The translations under genes were made by a program, and so were the position numbers. A DNA stretch of 29,923 nt from Pseudodesulfovibrio sp. GTDB taxonomy: Bacteria; Desulfobacterota; Desulfovibrionia; Desulfovibrionales; Desulfovibrionaceae. Below, piece after piece: positions 8,080 to 15,308 of the stretch; within the stretch, counting starts at the first letter, position 1; each line of letters starts with the position of its first letter. The stretch spans positions 1 to 29,923 of the forward strand of contig JAFLJW010000266.1 in assembly GCA_022712815.1 (NCBI GenBank), written 5' to 3'. A model generated the notes under the pieces. The model was not told where the DNA came from. It saw nothing but the letters and a program-made list of their open reading frames with translations, and did not search any database.

Positions 8080-9492
8080 ATGGGGCATATGAGCGGTATC
8101 AAGGCATTCATCATCGCCGGAACGCACAGTGGATGCGGCAAGACCTCAGTCTCATTGGGGCTAATGACTTCGCTCGCCCGCAAAGGTGTGTCGGTTCAGC
8201 CCTTTAAATGCGGCCCGGATTTCATCGACCCCGGCCATCATGCCCTGGCCTGTACCCGGAACGGCAAGCCCGTTCCCAGCCACAACCTCGATGGATGGAT
8301 GCTCTCTGCCAACACCAATCTTGATATTTTCAATCGCTACGCCGGTAGCTGTGACGTGGCCGTGGTCGAAGGCGTCATGGGCCTTTTTGACGGCATTTCC
8401 GGCACCGAAGACGAAGGTTCCACCGGCCAGATGTCCAAGACGCTGGGGTTGCCCGTCATTCTCGTGGTGGATGCCAGATCCATGGCCCGGTCCGCGGCTG
8501 CCGTGGTCTCCGGGTACGTTCGTTTTGACGAAAACGTGAACATCGCGGGTGTTATTTTCAACCGGGTGGGCAGCGATTCCCATGCTGAATTACTCGTGGA
8601 GGCCATGTCTCTCGTACCCGGAATTCCAGTACTGGGCTGCCTGAAACGGGATGAGTCCATTGCCACGCCGTCACGTCACCTCGGCCTGGTCACTGCCGAT
8701 GCAGGCGATCCTGACATGGATCGCTATCAACGGCTGGCTGACTGGGTGGAATCCGGGCTTGACCTTGAGGCACTGCTTGGAATCATTCCGGAAACCGAGG
8801 TCGTACCGCCTTTCGAGCTGGTGCCGCAAATTGGCAAGGTGACTATCGGTCTGGCCCGCGACAATGCTTTCTGCTTTTACTATGAAGAAAATCTTCGCCT
8901 GCTTCGAGAGGCCGGGGCGCGTCTTGTGGAATTTTCGCCCATGGATGACTCGCATCTGCCCAGCGATCTTGACGGGTTGTTTTTCGGCGGAGGGTATCCC
9001 GAACTCTACGCATTCGACCTTGGGCAAAATACAAGAATGCGGCGGGAGATAAGAGAATTCTGCAAATCCGGTCGCCCGGTCTATGCCGAATGCGGCGGGT
9101 TCATGTACCTGATGAACGACATCGTCACGGGCCGGGGCCGATACGCCATGTCCGGCATTTTCCCGGTTCGGGCCGAGATGAACGAGAAATTCCGCGCTCT
9201 GGGTTACCGTGAGATCACCACCAAGGCGGACACACTGCTCGGCCCAGTCGCCATGAGCGCACGCGGACATGAATTTCACTACTCTTCCATCAAAGAGGAC
9301 CTTGACCCGGAAATCATGCCGGGCCTCTATTCCATGACGGGACGCAAGGGAGTCATTGACAAGCCGGAAGGCTTTCAGCTCGGCAATACTTTCGGCTCCT
9401 ACGTCCATCTTCATTTCGGCAGCCAGCCGGAAATCGCACGCTCTCTTGTCGCTGCCTGCAAAGCCTGTGTCCCCGTTACTGACGATGAGTAA
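8080..9492 (+). CDS. cbiA: Cobyrinate a,c-diamide synthase
   Basis: 470 residues, the normal family length. It catalyses ATP- and glutamine-dependent amidation of the a and c side chains of cobyrinate (or its hydrogenobyrinate counterpart) in cobalamin synthesis. The N-terminal DethiobiotinS-like domain has the P-loop GTHSGCGKT (about residues 14-22) and KCGPDFIDPGHH. The middle has DGWMLS and EGVMGLFDG. The C-terminal class I glutaminase-like domain has FFGGGYPEL, the nucleophile Cys in AECGGFMYL, and a late His in SYVHLHF. Start is 8080 or the in-frame ATG at 8089; neither has a strong ribosome site. No cobalamin riboswitch was seen upstream, and the gene stands apart from other B12 genes, between a TPR gene and dinB. 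Confidence 0.93.
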   Translation: MGHMSGIKAFIIAGTHSGCGKTSVSLGLMTSLARKGVSVQPFKCGPDFIDPGHHALACTRNGKPVPSHNLDGWMLSANTNLDIFNRYAGSCDVAVVEGVMGLFDGISGTEDEGSTGQMSKTLGLPVILVVDARSMARSAAAVVSGYVRFDENVNIAGVIFNRVGSDSHAELLVEAMSLVPGIPVLGCLKRDESIATPSRHLGLVTADAGDPDMDRYQRLADWVESGLDLEALLGIIPETEVVPPFELVPQIGKVTIGLARDNAFCFYYEENLRLLREAGARLVEFSPMDDSHLPSDLDGLFFGGGYPELYAFDLGQNTRMRREIREFCKSGRPVYAECGGFMYLMNDIVTGRGRYAMSGIFPVRAEMNEKFRALGYREITTKADTLLGPVAMSARGHEFHYSSIKEDLDPEIMPGLYSMTGRKGVIDKPEGFQLGNTFGSYVHLHFGSQPEIARSLVAACKACVPVTDDE

Positions 9493-9500
9493 GGCCCCAG

Positions 9501-10673
9501 ATGCAGACCTGGATTCTCCACATAGACATGGACGCGTTCTTTGCGTCCGTCGAGCAGCTCGACAACCCTGAATTGCGCGGCAAACCGGTGGCGGTCGGCG
9601 GCACCTCGGACCGGAGCGTGGTCTCGGCGGCCAGCTACGAGGTTCGCAAGTTTGGCGTGCGCTCGGCCATGAGCGTGGTCAAGGCGCGTCAGCTCTGCCC
9701 GGAGATCATCCTCGTACCGGGGCGAATGCAGCGATACAAGGAACTCTCCCGTCAGGTCATGGGTGTGCTTCAGGAATTCTCGCCCACTGTGGAGCAGGCC
9801 AGTGTGGACGAAGCGTATCTCGATGGCACCGGGCTTGAGCGATTGTTCGGCCCCATCGACGAAGTGGGACGGCAGATCAAGGAGCGTGTGAAGGAAGTGA
9901 CCGGCCTGACCTGCTCGGTGGGAGCGGCCCCGGTCAGGTTTCTGGCCAAAATTTCGTCTGATGTGAACAAACCGGACGGCATTTTCATCATCAGCCCTGA
10001 TGAGGTCAAAGAATTCCTGCGGGTGTTGCCGGTGAACAGGATTCCCGGCGTGGGCAAGAAGCTGGTGGACACCCTCAAGCGGCTTGGGGTGCGGACCTGT
10101 GGCGATGTGCTGGGAAAGCCACGCGAGTTCTGGGAGCAGCGGCTGGGCAAGTATGGCGGAGCGTTGCATGACCGGGCGCGTGGCATCGACCCGAACAAAG
10201 TGGTCGTTTCCAGCGGGGCCAAGAGTTGCAGCGCGGAAAACACATTTCATGAAGACACTGCGGACCGCACCATCCTGAAGCAGTGGGTATTGTCCCAGTC
10301 CGAGCGCGTGGGCGGCGATTTGCGCAGACATGGATACAAGGGGCGCACCGTGACGCTCAAGATCAAGTACGGCGATTTCAAGCAGGTTACGCGCAGTCGC
10401 AGCCTTGATGGGCGGACCGACAACACTTCGGTCATCTTTGAGACTGCCTGCGAGCTTCTCAGGCAATTGGAGCTGCGCCGCTCTGTTCGTCTTGTCGGGG
10501 TGGGGGTGTCCAATTTCGAGGCGCGCAATCGTCAGGTCTCCCTGTTCGAGGAGGAACCGCAAGAGGCGGAGGCCACCAGCGAACTGGACAAGGCCGTGGA
10601 CGCAGTCAGAAAAAAATTCGGAACCAAAGCCGTGACCCGTGTGGAGATTATGGAGTTCAAGAAAAACTCATGA
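9501..10673 (+). CDS. dinB: DNA polymerase IV (Y-family translesion polymerase)
   Basis: 390 residues, slightly longer than E. coli DinB (351). It copies past damaged bases with low fidelity. The catalytic acidic residues are visible: IDMDAFFASVEQ at residues 8-19 and SVDEAYLDGTG at about 101-111. The steric-gate region and RSAMSVVKARQLCP follow the family pattern. A helix-hairpin-helix segment reads VNRIPGVGKKLVDTLKRLGV. The little-finger region ends in QVSLFEEE, a good sliding-clamp-binding motif. The start lies eight bases after the cbiA stop with an AAGG ribosome site, so it is probably in the cbiA operon. No LexA-type box could be identified with confidence. Confidence 0.95.
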   Translation: MQTWILHIDMDAFFASVEQLDNPELRGKPVAVGGTSDRSVVSAASYEVRKFGVRSAMSVVKARQLCPEIILVPGRMQRYKELSRQVMGVLQEFSPTVEQASVDEAYLDGTGLERLFGPIDEVGRQIKERVKEVTGLTCSVGAAPVRFLAKISSDVNKPDGIFIISPDEVKEFLRVLPVNRIPGVGKKLVDTLKRLGVRTCGDVLGKPREFWEQRLGKYGGALHDRARGIDPNKVVVSSGAKSCSAENTFHEDTADRTILKQWVLSQSERVGGDLRRHGYKGRTVTLKIKYGDFKQVTRSRSLDGRTDNTSVIFETACELLRQLELRRSVRLVGVGVSNFEARNRQVSLFEEEPQEAEATSELDKAVDAVRKKFGTKAVTRVEIMEFKKNS

Positions 10674-10805
10674 TAATTTCGATGATTGACGCAGGATGTT
10701 AGTTTCGCCCAAACAAGCTTGCAAAAGCTGATGAACATTACTACATAGGGCTGACAAAGAGGAAACAATCGATCCTGCGCTTTCGCGGGACGAACAAGAG
10801 CGTAT

Positions 10806-12104
10806 ATGAAAAAAAACATGCATTATTCGATTCAGTTGTCTGTCCGTCTGGGCGCGGTTGTACTGTTGACCGGGTTTTTCTTTTTTGCCGTGCTTTTCAC
10901 GGCCCCGGCCATGGCCGAAGAGGAAGAAGGCATCATGGAAGTGAAGCTTTCCAAAACACCTGACCCGCTTGCCAAAGATGTCGAGGAAGGTCTGGATTAC
11001 CTGTTTGAAGTTCTGGCCGACAAAGGTGCGGTGTTCGATGCCGCCAGAATTCAGTCCATGCTGTCCTTTGTGGTCGGCATGGAGGGCGATCCCAAGGACA
11101 TAGCCCCGGCCAAGCGGTTCGGAGGATATGGTATCTGTCTGCGCAAGGAAGTCTCTACCGATCTCGACAGGATTTTACGCTATTTCTATAATCCCGACAT
11201 CCCCAATTTCCTGCTCTGTCCCGCTGTGCTCAGGCTTTCCGGCTGGCATCAGGGGAGCGAGTTTCTGGCCCGCAAAACCGGCATATGGGAAGAATTGCCG
11301 GGCCTGACCGAGCCGGTTCTGGTTCGTGGCCGGGAATTCGAGGTCAATACGCCCGATTCATTTGCCGAGGCCTATTACAGCTATGATCTCAATCGGCTGA
11401 TTGTCCTGCTCAAATTTGAGGGCAAGAATGTCGCCATTTCCCTTTCCGAGCAGGAAGACAAATCCGACGTGGGCCACAAGGGGGCCATCCTTGACGATCA
11501 GCAATGGGATTATTTCTATTCCGGCATCGAAGGGCTGAACAAAGGGCTGATCAGCTGGATGGACACCTTCATGTACAAATCCGCCTCGGTACAGGTCTTT
11601 GTGGAGAATGACGCTCACGCGCCCAGAAGCTCGGTCTTCTTGTTCAAATGGCTCAATGCTGGATGGGCGGGCATGAACGTTGTCAAGCGAAGCCATATTT
11701 ATGACGGCAGCCTGCGATACGCACGCAGCTTCAGCAAGATACTGGAGTCTGCCACCCTGACCCCTGAGTTTGTTGCCAATGGACTCAGAGGCGTGGTGAC
11801 CATGCCCGAGAGCGAAGTCGATGTGCTGATTGAGGAATACGCCAAAAACTTCGAGATTCGTTTCAAGGACAACCCGAAGCTCAAGAAAAGGTCATACGCC
11901 AAGGTCATTGCCGATGGCGGCTATGCCAAGGTGCTGGATGCTGACGCCCGCAAGAGCGTGCTGGCCCTCGAACAGCTCAAGAACCTGATGGGCATGGAAA
12001 CCCTCATTGACATGCAGGTTTCCCCGTTGGCAGCCGCTCCGGGAGCCAAACCGGTTGCGACCGAGGCCGAGTCCGTTCTGGTTGAGGCGACACCTGAAAG
12101 CTAG
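10806..12104 (+). CDS. Conserved-type exported hypothetical protein
   Basis: 432 residues with a clear signal peptide: basic MKKN start, a long hydrophobic core (about 15-34) and a probable cleavage after APAMA, leaving an acidic EEEEG start. The mature part is soluble with two cysteines (GICLRK and FLLCPAVL). It contains YYSYDLNRLIVLLKFEG in the middle and a C-terminal alanine-rich tail. I do not recognise a domain. It should be periplasmic. The gene has its own 132-bp upstream gap and is followed by a strong terminator at 12132-12169, so it is probably a single-gene transcript. A TCCTGCG/CGCGGGA hairpin (about 10773-10790) lies just before the ribosome site. Confidence 0.75.
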   Translation: MKKNMHYSIQLSVRLGAVVLLTGFFFFAVLFTAPAMAEEEEGIMEVKLSKTPDPLAKDVEEGLDYLFEVLADKGAVFDAARIQSMLSFVVGMEGDPKDIAPAKRFGGYGICLRKEVSTDLDRILRYFYNPDIPNFLLCPAVLRLSGWHQGSEFLARKTGIWEELPGLTEPVLVRGREFEVNTPDSFAEAYYSYDLNRLIVLLKFEGKNVAISLSEQEDKSDVGHKGAILDDQQWDYFYSGIEGLNKGLISWMDTFMYKSASVQVFVENDAHAPRSSVFLFKWLNAGWAGMNVVKRSHIYDGSLRYARSFSKILESATLTPEFVANGLRGVVTMPESEVDVLIEEYAKNFEIRFKDNPKLKKRSYAKVIADGGYAKVLDADARKSVLALEQLKNLMGMETLIDMQVSPLAAAPGAKPVATEAESVLVEATPES

Positions 12105-12131
12105 CCAGAGCCGTAAATGCAAGCTATATTG

Positions 12132-12169
12132 ACGGCGCGTTGCGGGTTGCAGCGTGCCGTTATTTTTTT
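12132..12169 (+). terminator. Strong intrinsic terminator
   Basis: A 12-bp stem (ACGGCGCGTTGC with GCAGCGTGCCGT, two G-U pairs) closes a five-base loop and is followed by TA and seven T (12163-12169). It ends the 10806 transcript. It also stands only 15 bases before the start codon of the small Cys-rich gene, leaving no room for a promoter between them. Confidence 0.85.
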
Positions 12170-12184
12170 AAAAAGGAGATTTTC

Positions 12185-12355
12185 ATGCTGGTCAGTGAAA
12201 GCGATGCCAAATTCATGTTCTGTCCGTTTCTTATGACTCATGACGACAAGATGAAAATGTGTCAGGTAACCATGTGTATGATGTGGCGCTGGGCGGACGA
12301 TGCCAGGGAGAAAGGCTACTGTGGTCTGGCTGGCAAGATAAAGGACGCAAAATAA
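12185..12355 (+). CDS. Small Cys-rich protein (56 aa)
   Basis: 56 residues starting MLVSESD, with an AAGGAG ribosome site nine bases before the ATG at 12185. An upstream ATG at 12140 lies inside the terminator hairpin and is unlikely to be used. Four cysteines are spaced in FCPF, KMCQVTMCMMWRW and GYCGLAGK, which suggests a small zinc- or iron-binding fold. It has no signal peptide. Small proteins with a C...C...CxxWRW...GxCGLA pattern occur in many bacteria and phages without a known role; I recall this only as a general pattern. It is unusually placed directly after an intrinsic terminator and 44 bases before fliJ. Confidence 0.7.
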   Translation: MLVSESDAKFMFCPFLMTHDDKMKMCQVTMCMMWRWADDAREKGYCGLAGKIKDAK

Positions 12356-12399
12356 CCATGTAGCTTGCCCGACCTTCCGGATCGTGGCATTAAACGCCT

Positions 12400-12840
12400 A
12401 TGTCCAAACCGTTTGCATTCAAGCTCGAAAAGGTTCTCGATTATCGGGGCCAGTTGGAGGAGCAGGCCAAGGCCGCTCTGGCCCGTGCTCAGGAGGCCCA
12501 TGATGCCAAGGAGGCTGTCGTGGCCGACATGAAGGCTCGTCTGGTAGCGCACATGGGTAAGGAAATCGAGTCCCGGAAGAGCGCAAATGACATGTGGCTG
12601 TGGCGCAAGTACAAGGAAGCTCTGGAGCAGGATATATCCATCGCACTCATGGACCTGAAAAGTTTGGAACTTAAATTGCAAAGATTTCGGATGCAGGCCG
12701 TGGAACGCTCCAAGGACAGGAAGCTCCTGGAGAAGCTCAAAGAAACACAAGCCAAGAAGCATCATGAAAAACAAAGTGCCCAGGAAGAGAAAGAAAACGA
12801 TGAAATGGCTACGCTTCGGTACAAATCTAAAAATTTCTAA
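12400..12840 (+). CDS. fliJ: Flagellar export protein FliJ-like
   Basis: 146 residues, nearly all charged alpha-helix, starting with FAFKLEKVLDYRGQLEEQAK, the typical FliJ N-terminus. FliJ forms an antiparallel coiled coil that inserts into the FliI ATPase ring and couples it to the flagellar export gate. The length and heptad-like pattern agree. The C-terminal end is rich in Lys/Glu and overlaps the next gene. Its usual neighbour fliI is not here, but the downstream motE-like gene is a common partner in Desulfovibrio-type genomes. The ribosome site before ATG 12400 is weak. Confidence 0.8.
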   Translation: MSKPFAFKLEKVLDYRGQLEEQAKAALARAQEAHDAKEAVVADMKARLVAHMGKEIESRKSANDMWLWRKYKEALEQDISIALMDLKSLELKLQRFRMQAVERSKDRKLLEKLKETQAKKHHEKQSAQEEKENDEMATLRYKSKNF

Positions 12841-13483
12841 GGTTCTTCTGAGCCTTGTTTTTCTGGCGTTGCTAAAGCTCGTCGTGTTCGGTTTGGTGAG
12901 CGTCGATTCCATGACACTCAAGGTCGTTCAAACGATCATGCCCGATGCCATACCCTCAATTGCCGTGGCTGCCGAAGGCGAAGATAAAGTTCCCACGCCC
13001 ATCGCCGACAAGGCCGATTCCGAAGCGAACAGGGCTGCCGCCGCTGAAACCAAGGCCGATGAGGCCGCTGCACAGGCCCCCCGCACCGAGGATGATCTTC
13101 CCGCAGAATGGAAGGCCCTCAAGCGCAAGGAAGAAGAGCTGGCCATCAAGGAGCGCACTCTGACCGAGATGGAGGCCTCCATCCGGGCCGAGGCAGTCAA
13201 GGTCGAGAAGCTTCACGCGGAGATCAAGCAGATGCTCGATGATGCCAAGGGGATCAAGGACAAGCGGATCAAGCAGCTGGTGGACATGATTTCCAATACC
13301 AAGGCCAAGAAAGCCGCCGAGATTCTTCAGTCCATGGACATTGATCTGGCCGTCAAGGTTTTGTCAGGTATGCGCGGACGTCAGGCTGGCGAGATTCTCT
13401 CTTTTGTGGAAGCCAAGAAAGCCGCCCAATTATCCGAAAAACTGACCCAGCTCCAAATTCCTTTCGCGAATGGGAACAAATAG
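12764..13483 (+). CDS. motE: MotE-like flagellar protein (MgtE N-domain-like)
   Basis: 239 residues. A basic N-terminus is followed by one membrane segment (VLLSLVFLALLKLVVFGLVS, about 27-46), an Ala/Glu/Lys-rich periplasmic linker, a coiled coil (about 110-165), and a C-terminal helical domain with VDMISNTKAKKAAEILQSMD and VLSGMRGRQAGEILSFVEAK. Such repeats resemble the MgtE N-terminal domain and are typical of MotE, a periplasmic chaperone-like partner of the flagellar motor. It overlaps fliJ by 77 bp if ATG 12764 is used, or by 41 bp from ATG 12800 (MKWLRFG). The second has an AGGAAGAG stretch upstream, so the start is uncertain. Either overlap indicates translational coupling. Confidence 0.75.
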   Translation: MKNKVPRKRKKTMKWLRFGTNLKISKVLLSLVFLALLKLVVFGLVSVDSMTLKVVQTIMPDAIPSIAVAAEGEDKVPTPIADKADSEANRAAAAETKADEAAAQAPRTEDDLPAEWKALKRKEEELAIKERTLTEMEASIRAEAVKVEKLHAEIKQMLDDAKGIKDKRIKQLVDMISNTKAKKAAEILQSMDIDLAVKVLSGMRGRQAGEILSFVEAKKAAQLSEKLTQLQIPFANGNK

Positions 13484-13512
13484 CCTGTTTTCGATTCGAT
13501 TATAATGACTTC

Positions 13513-13561
13513 AAAAAGCTCAGGCCCTCGCGTATACTAACCGTAGGGAGCCTGAGTTTTT
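13513..13561 (+). terminator. Intrinsic terminator after motE
   Basis: CTCAGGC (13519-13525) pairs with GCCTGAG (13550-13556), with partial extra pairing inside, and is followed by five T. A-run upstream and T-run downstream make it usable on both strands. It ends the fliJ-motE transcript before truA. Confidence 0.7.
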
Positions 13562-13606
13562 CATGCCCTTTGATTAACTTGATAATATCCTGCATGAAGA
13601 TGTGAA

Positions 13607-14353
13607 ATGATTCGTATCAAACTGACCCTGGCCTATGACGGCACTGATTTTTGTGGCTGGCAATATCAGCCCAGAGACCGGACTGTGCAAGGCGAACTGG
13701 AAAAAAGTCTTGCCGTCATTCTCGGAAAAGCTCCGCGTGTGCATGGATCAGGGCGCACAGATGCCGGGGTCCACGCCCTTGGGCAGGTGGCTCACTTTGA
13801 TTGTGAAGACGACCGGCGTGACATCAAATGGCAGCGCGGTTTGAACTCACTGCTGCCCCCTGATATCCGGGTGGTTGATTGCGTCATTGCCCCGGCTGAT
13901 TTCCACGCCCGGTACTCTGCCATATCCAAAACCTACGAATATGCCCTCTGGCATAAACGGGAGTTCTGTCTGCCCCAGCGTCACCGTTTTGTCTGGGGAT
14001 GCGGGCCTGTTGATCCTGCTGCCATGGAAAAGGCCGCCGTCATGCTCAGGGGCGAGCATGATTTTGCCGCCTTTCAGAATGTAGGCACTGATATCAAGAC
14101 AACGGTTCGGACCATTTCCGATATTTCCCGGCATCCCGGTACAACCGGGTTCGAGACAATCTGGCGATTTTCCGCCTCCGGCTTTCTCAAGCAGATGGTC
14201 CGCAATCTCATGGGTTGCCTCGTGGCCTGCGGCAAAGGAAAACTCTCGCCTGAGGAGGTCCGGGCCATTCTCATCTCAACAGACCGCACTATGGCTCCGA
14301 AGACGGCTCCGGCTCAGGGGCTGACATTGATGAAAGTGGAATACCCCTCCTGA
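13607..14353 (+). CDS. truA: tRNA pseudouridine(38-40) synthase
   Basis: 248 residues, normal length. It converts uridine to pseudouridine at positions 38-40 of the tRNA anticodon arm. The N-terminus IKLTLAYDGTDFCGWQYQP is diagnostic. The catalytic Asp sits in GSGRTDAGVHALGQVAHF (about residues 47-64). Later motifs include YEYALWHK, the segment reading HDFAAFQNVG, and FLKQMVRNLMGCLVACGKGK near the C-terminus, all typical of TruA. It stands alone after a terminator, with its own 120-bp upstream gap, and points toward the oppositely oriented fdhAB operon. Confidence 0.96.
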   Translation: MIRIKLTLAYDGTDFCGWQYQPRDRTVQGELEKSLAVILGKAPRVHGSGRTDAGVHALGQVAHFDCEDDRRDIKWQRGLNSLLPPDIRVVDCVIAPADFHARYSAISKTYEYALWHKREFCLPQRHRFVWGCGPVDPAAMEKAAVMLRGEHDFAAFQNVGTDIKTTVRTISDISRHPGTTGFETIWRFSASGFLKQMVRNLMGCLVACGKGKLSPEEVRAILISTDRTMAPKTAPAQGLTLMKVEYPS

Positions 14354-14373
14354 AATACTGCTGCCAGTGCCTT

Positions 14374-14409
14374 TTCTTTTGGGATATCCGGAAGGCTATC
14401 CAAAAAGAA
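14374..14409. repeat. AT/GC inverted repeat after truA
   Basis: TTCTTTTGGGATA (14374-14386) pairs with TATCCAAAAAGAA (14397-14409), 13 bp with one mismatch, over a ten-base loop. It may be a bidirectional transcript end between the convergent truA and fdhB genes. Confidence 0.4.
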
Positions 14410-14439
14410 TGGCCCCGGCTAATAGCAATCGCCGGAGCC
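14402..14439 (-). terminator. Probable terminator of fdhAB
   Basis: On the minus strand GGCTCCGGC (14439-14431) pairs with GCCGGGGCC (14419-14411), with one mismatch, over eleven bases and is followed by ATTCTTTTT. That is the expected shape for ending the fdhAB transcript, about 130 bases past its stop. Confidence 0.5.
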
Positions 14440-14527
14440 TATAAAAACTCCGTATGCCAATACCGGCTAGGTCTGGTCGGCCAGCTTACAGAGGTGTTCT
14501 ATAAGTGAGAAATATCTGGTGAGAAGC

Positions 14528-14555
14528 CCGGTGCGGGCTGGTTGGCCCGCACCGG
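14528..14555. terminator. 11-bp perfect GC-rich hairpin next to fdhB stop
   Basis: CCGGTGCGGGC and GCCCGCACCGG pair perfectly over a six-base loop, 15 bases past the fdhB stop. There is no adjacent T-run on the minus strand; on the plus strand TTTTT begins about ten bases later. It may protect the 3' end of the fdh message or act as a Rho-assisted or plus-strand terminator. Confidence 0.45.
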
Positions 14556-14570
14556 GGAGTTAGTGTTTTT

Positions 14571-15296
14571 CTAGCTGCTCATGCGCTTGATCGGGCTACC
14601 CAGCTTGGCCAGGAACTGTTTCCTGGACAGGGGACCCTTCTGGATGGAGGAGGCGTCGGCAGACAGGAACTGGTAGTAGCTGTCTGCATCGGTCTGCACC
14701 AGATAGACAACACGCACGTCATCGGCATCAATCAGCTCCGCATTGGGGAACTTCTTCTGTGCCTTGACCAGTCTCTCGTTGGCCAGAGTGAGCATATCGT
14801 CACGGTCGCCAAAGTTCATGGCACCGGTGGGACAGGTCTTGACGCAGGCCGGCAGCAGGCCGATCTTGACGCGATCAATACACATGTCGCATTTGACAAC
14901 AGCACCGGTCTCGGCGTTGATGCGCGGGATGTCGTAAGGGCAAGAGTCCCGGAATGCTTCCTTGTCCTTTTCCTTCATGGTCAGGTCTGTGTAGACCACG
15001 GCACCGGTTTCCTGATCGTGCATGATGGAGCCGGGTACGGTCATGGCATCGAGGCACGGAGGATCGATACAATGGCGGCACTGTTCCGGGAAGAACAGCC
15101 ACTGCATTTTACCGTCTTCTTCCACTTCATTGAAGCGGACCAGTTTCAAGGTGACTCCTGAGAGGTCCTTGGGATTCTGGTGGGAACCCCAGTTTTCGGT
15201 CTTCTCTGCGGGGAGTTTCTTCCATTGTTTACAAGCAACCTGGCAACCACGGCAGGCCGTACACTTGGTCAGGTCGATGAAGAATGTTTTACTCAT
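14571..15296 (-). CDS. fdhB: Formate dehydrogenase, iron-sulfur (beta) subunit
   Basis: 241 residues carrying twelve cysteines grouped as CTACRGCQVAC (about 12-22), EQCRHCIDPPC, DSCPYD and CDMCIDRV with PACVKTCP. This matches three [4Fe-4S] clusters that pass electrons from the catalytic subunit onward. There is no C-terminal membrane helix, unlike E. coli FdnH/FdoH, so the complex is the soluble periplasmic FdhAB type of Desulfovibrio, which hands electrons to c-type cytochromes. It has no signal peptide of its own and would be exported together with FdhA through Tat. The start follows an AGGAGG ribosome site overlapping the fdhA stop, 12 bases away, so it is co-transcribed with fdhA. No cytochrome subunit gene follows. 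Confidence 0.93.
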   Translation of the reverse strand: MSKTFFIDLTKCTACRGCQVACKQWKKLPAEKTENWGSHQNPKDLSGVTLKLVRFNEVEEDGKMQWLFFPEQCRHCIDPPCLDAMTVPGSIMHDQETGAVVYTDLTMKEKDKEAFRDSCPYDIPRINAETGAVVKCDMCIDRVKIGLLPACVKTCPTGAMNFGDRDDMLTLANERLVKAQKKFPNAELIDADDVRVVYLVQTDADSYYQFLSADASSIQKGPLSRKQFLAKLGSPIKRMSS

Positions 15297-15308
15297 GTCA
15301 TTCCTCCT

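Noticed and set aside
8041..8090. Cobalamin riboswitch before cbiA
   Set aside because: The gap to the TPR gene is only 36 bases and no B12-box-like sequence was seen there or before the TPR gene.
9411..10562. 383-codon open frame on the minus strand
   Set aside because: Antisense to dinB and the end of cbiA; both genes have full catalytic motifs.
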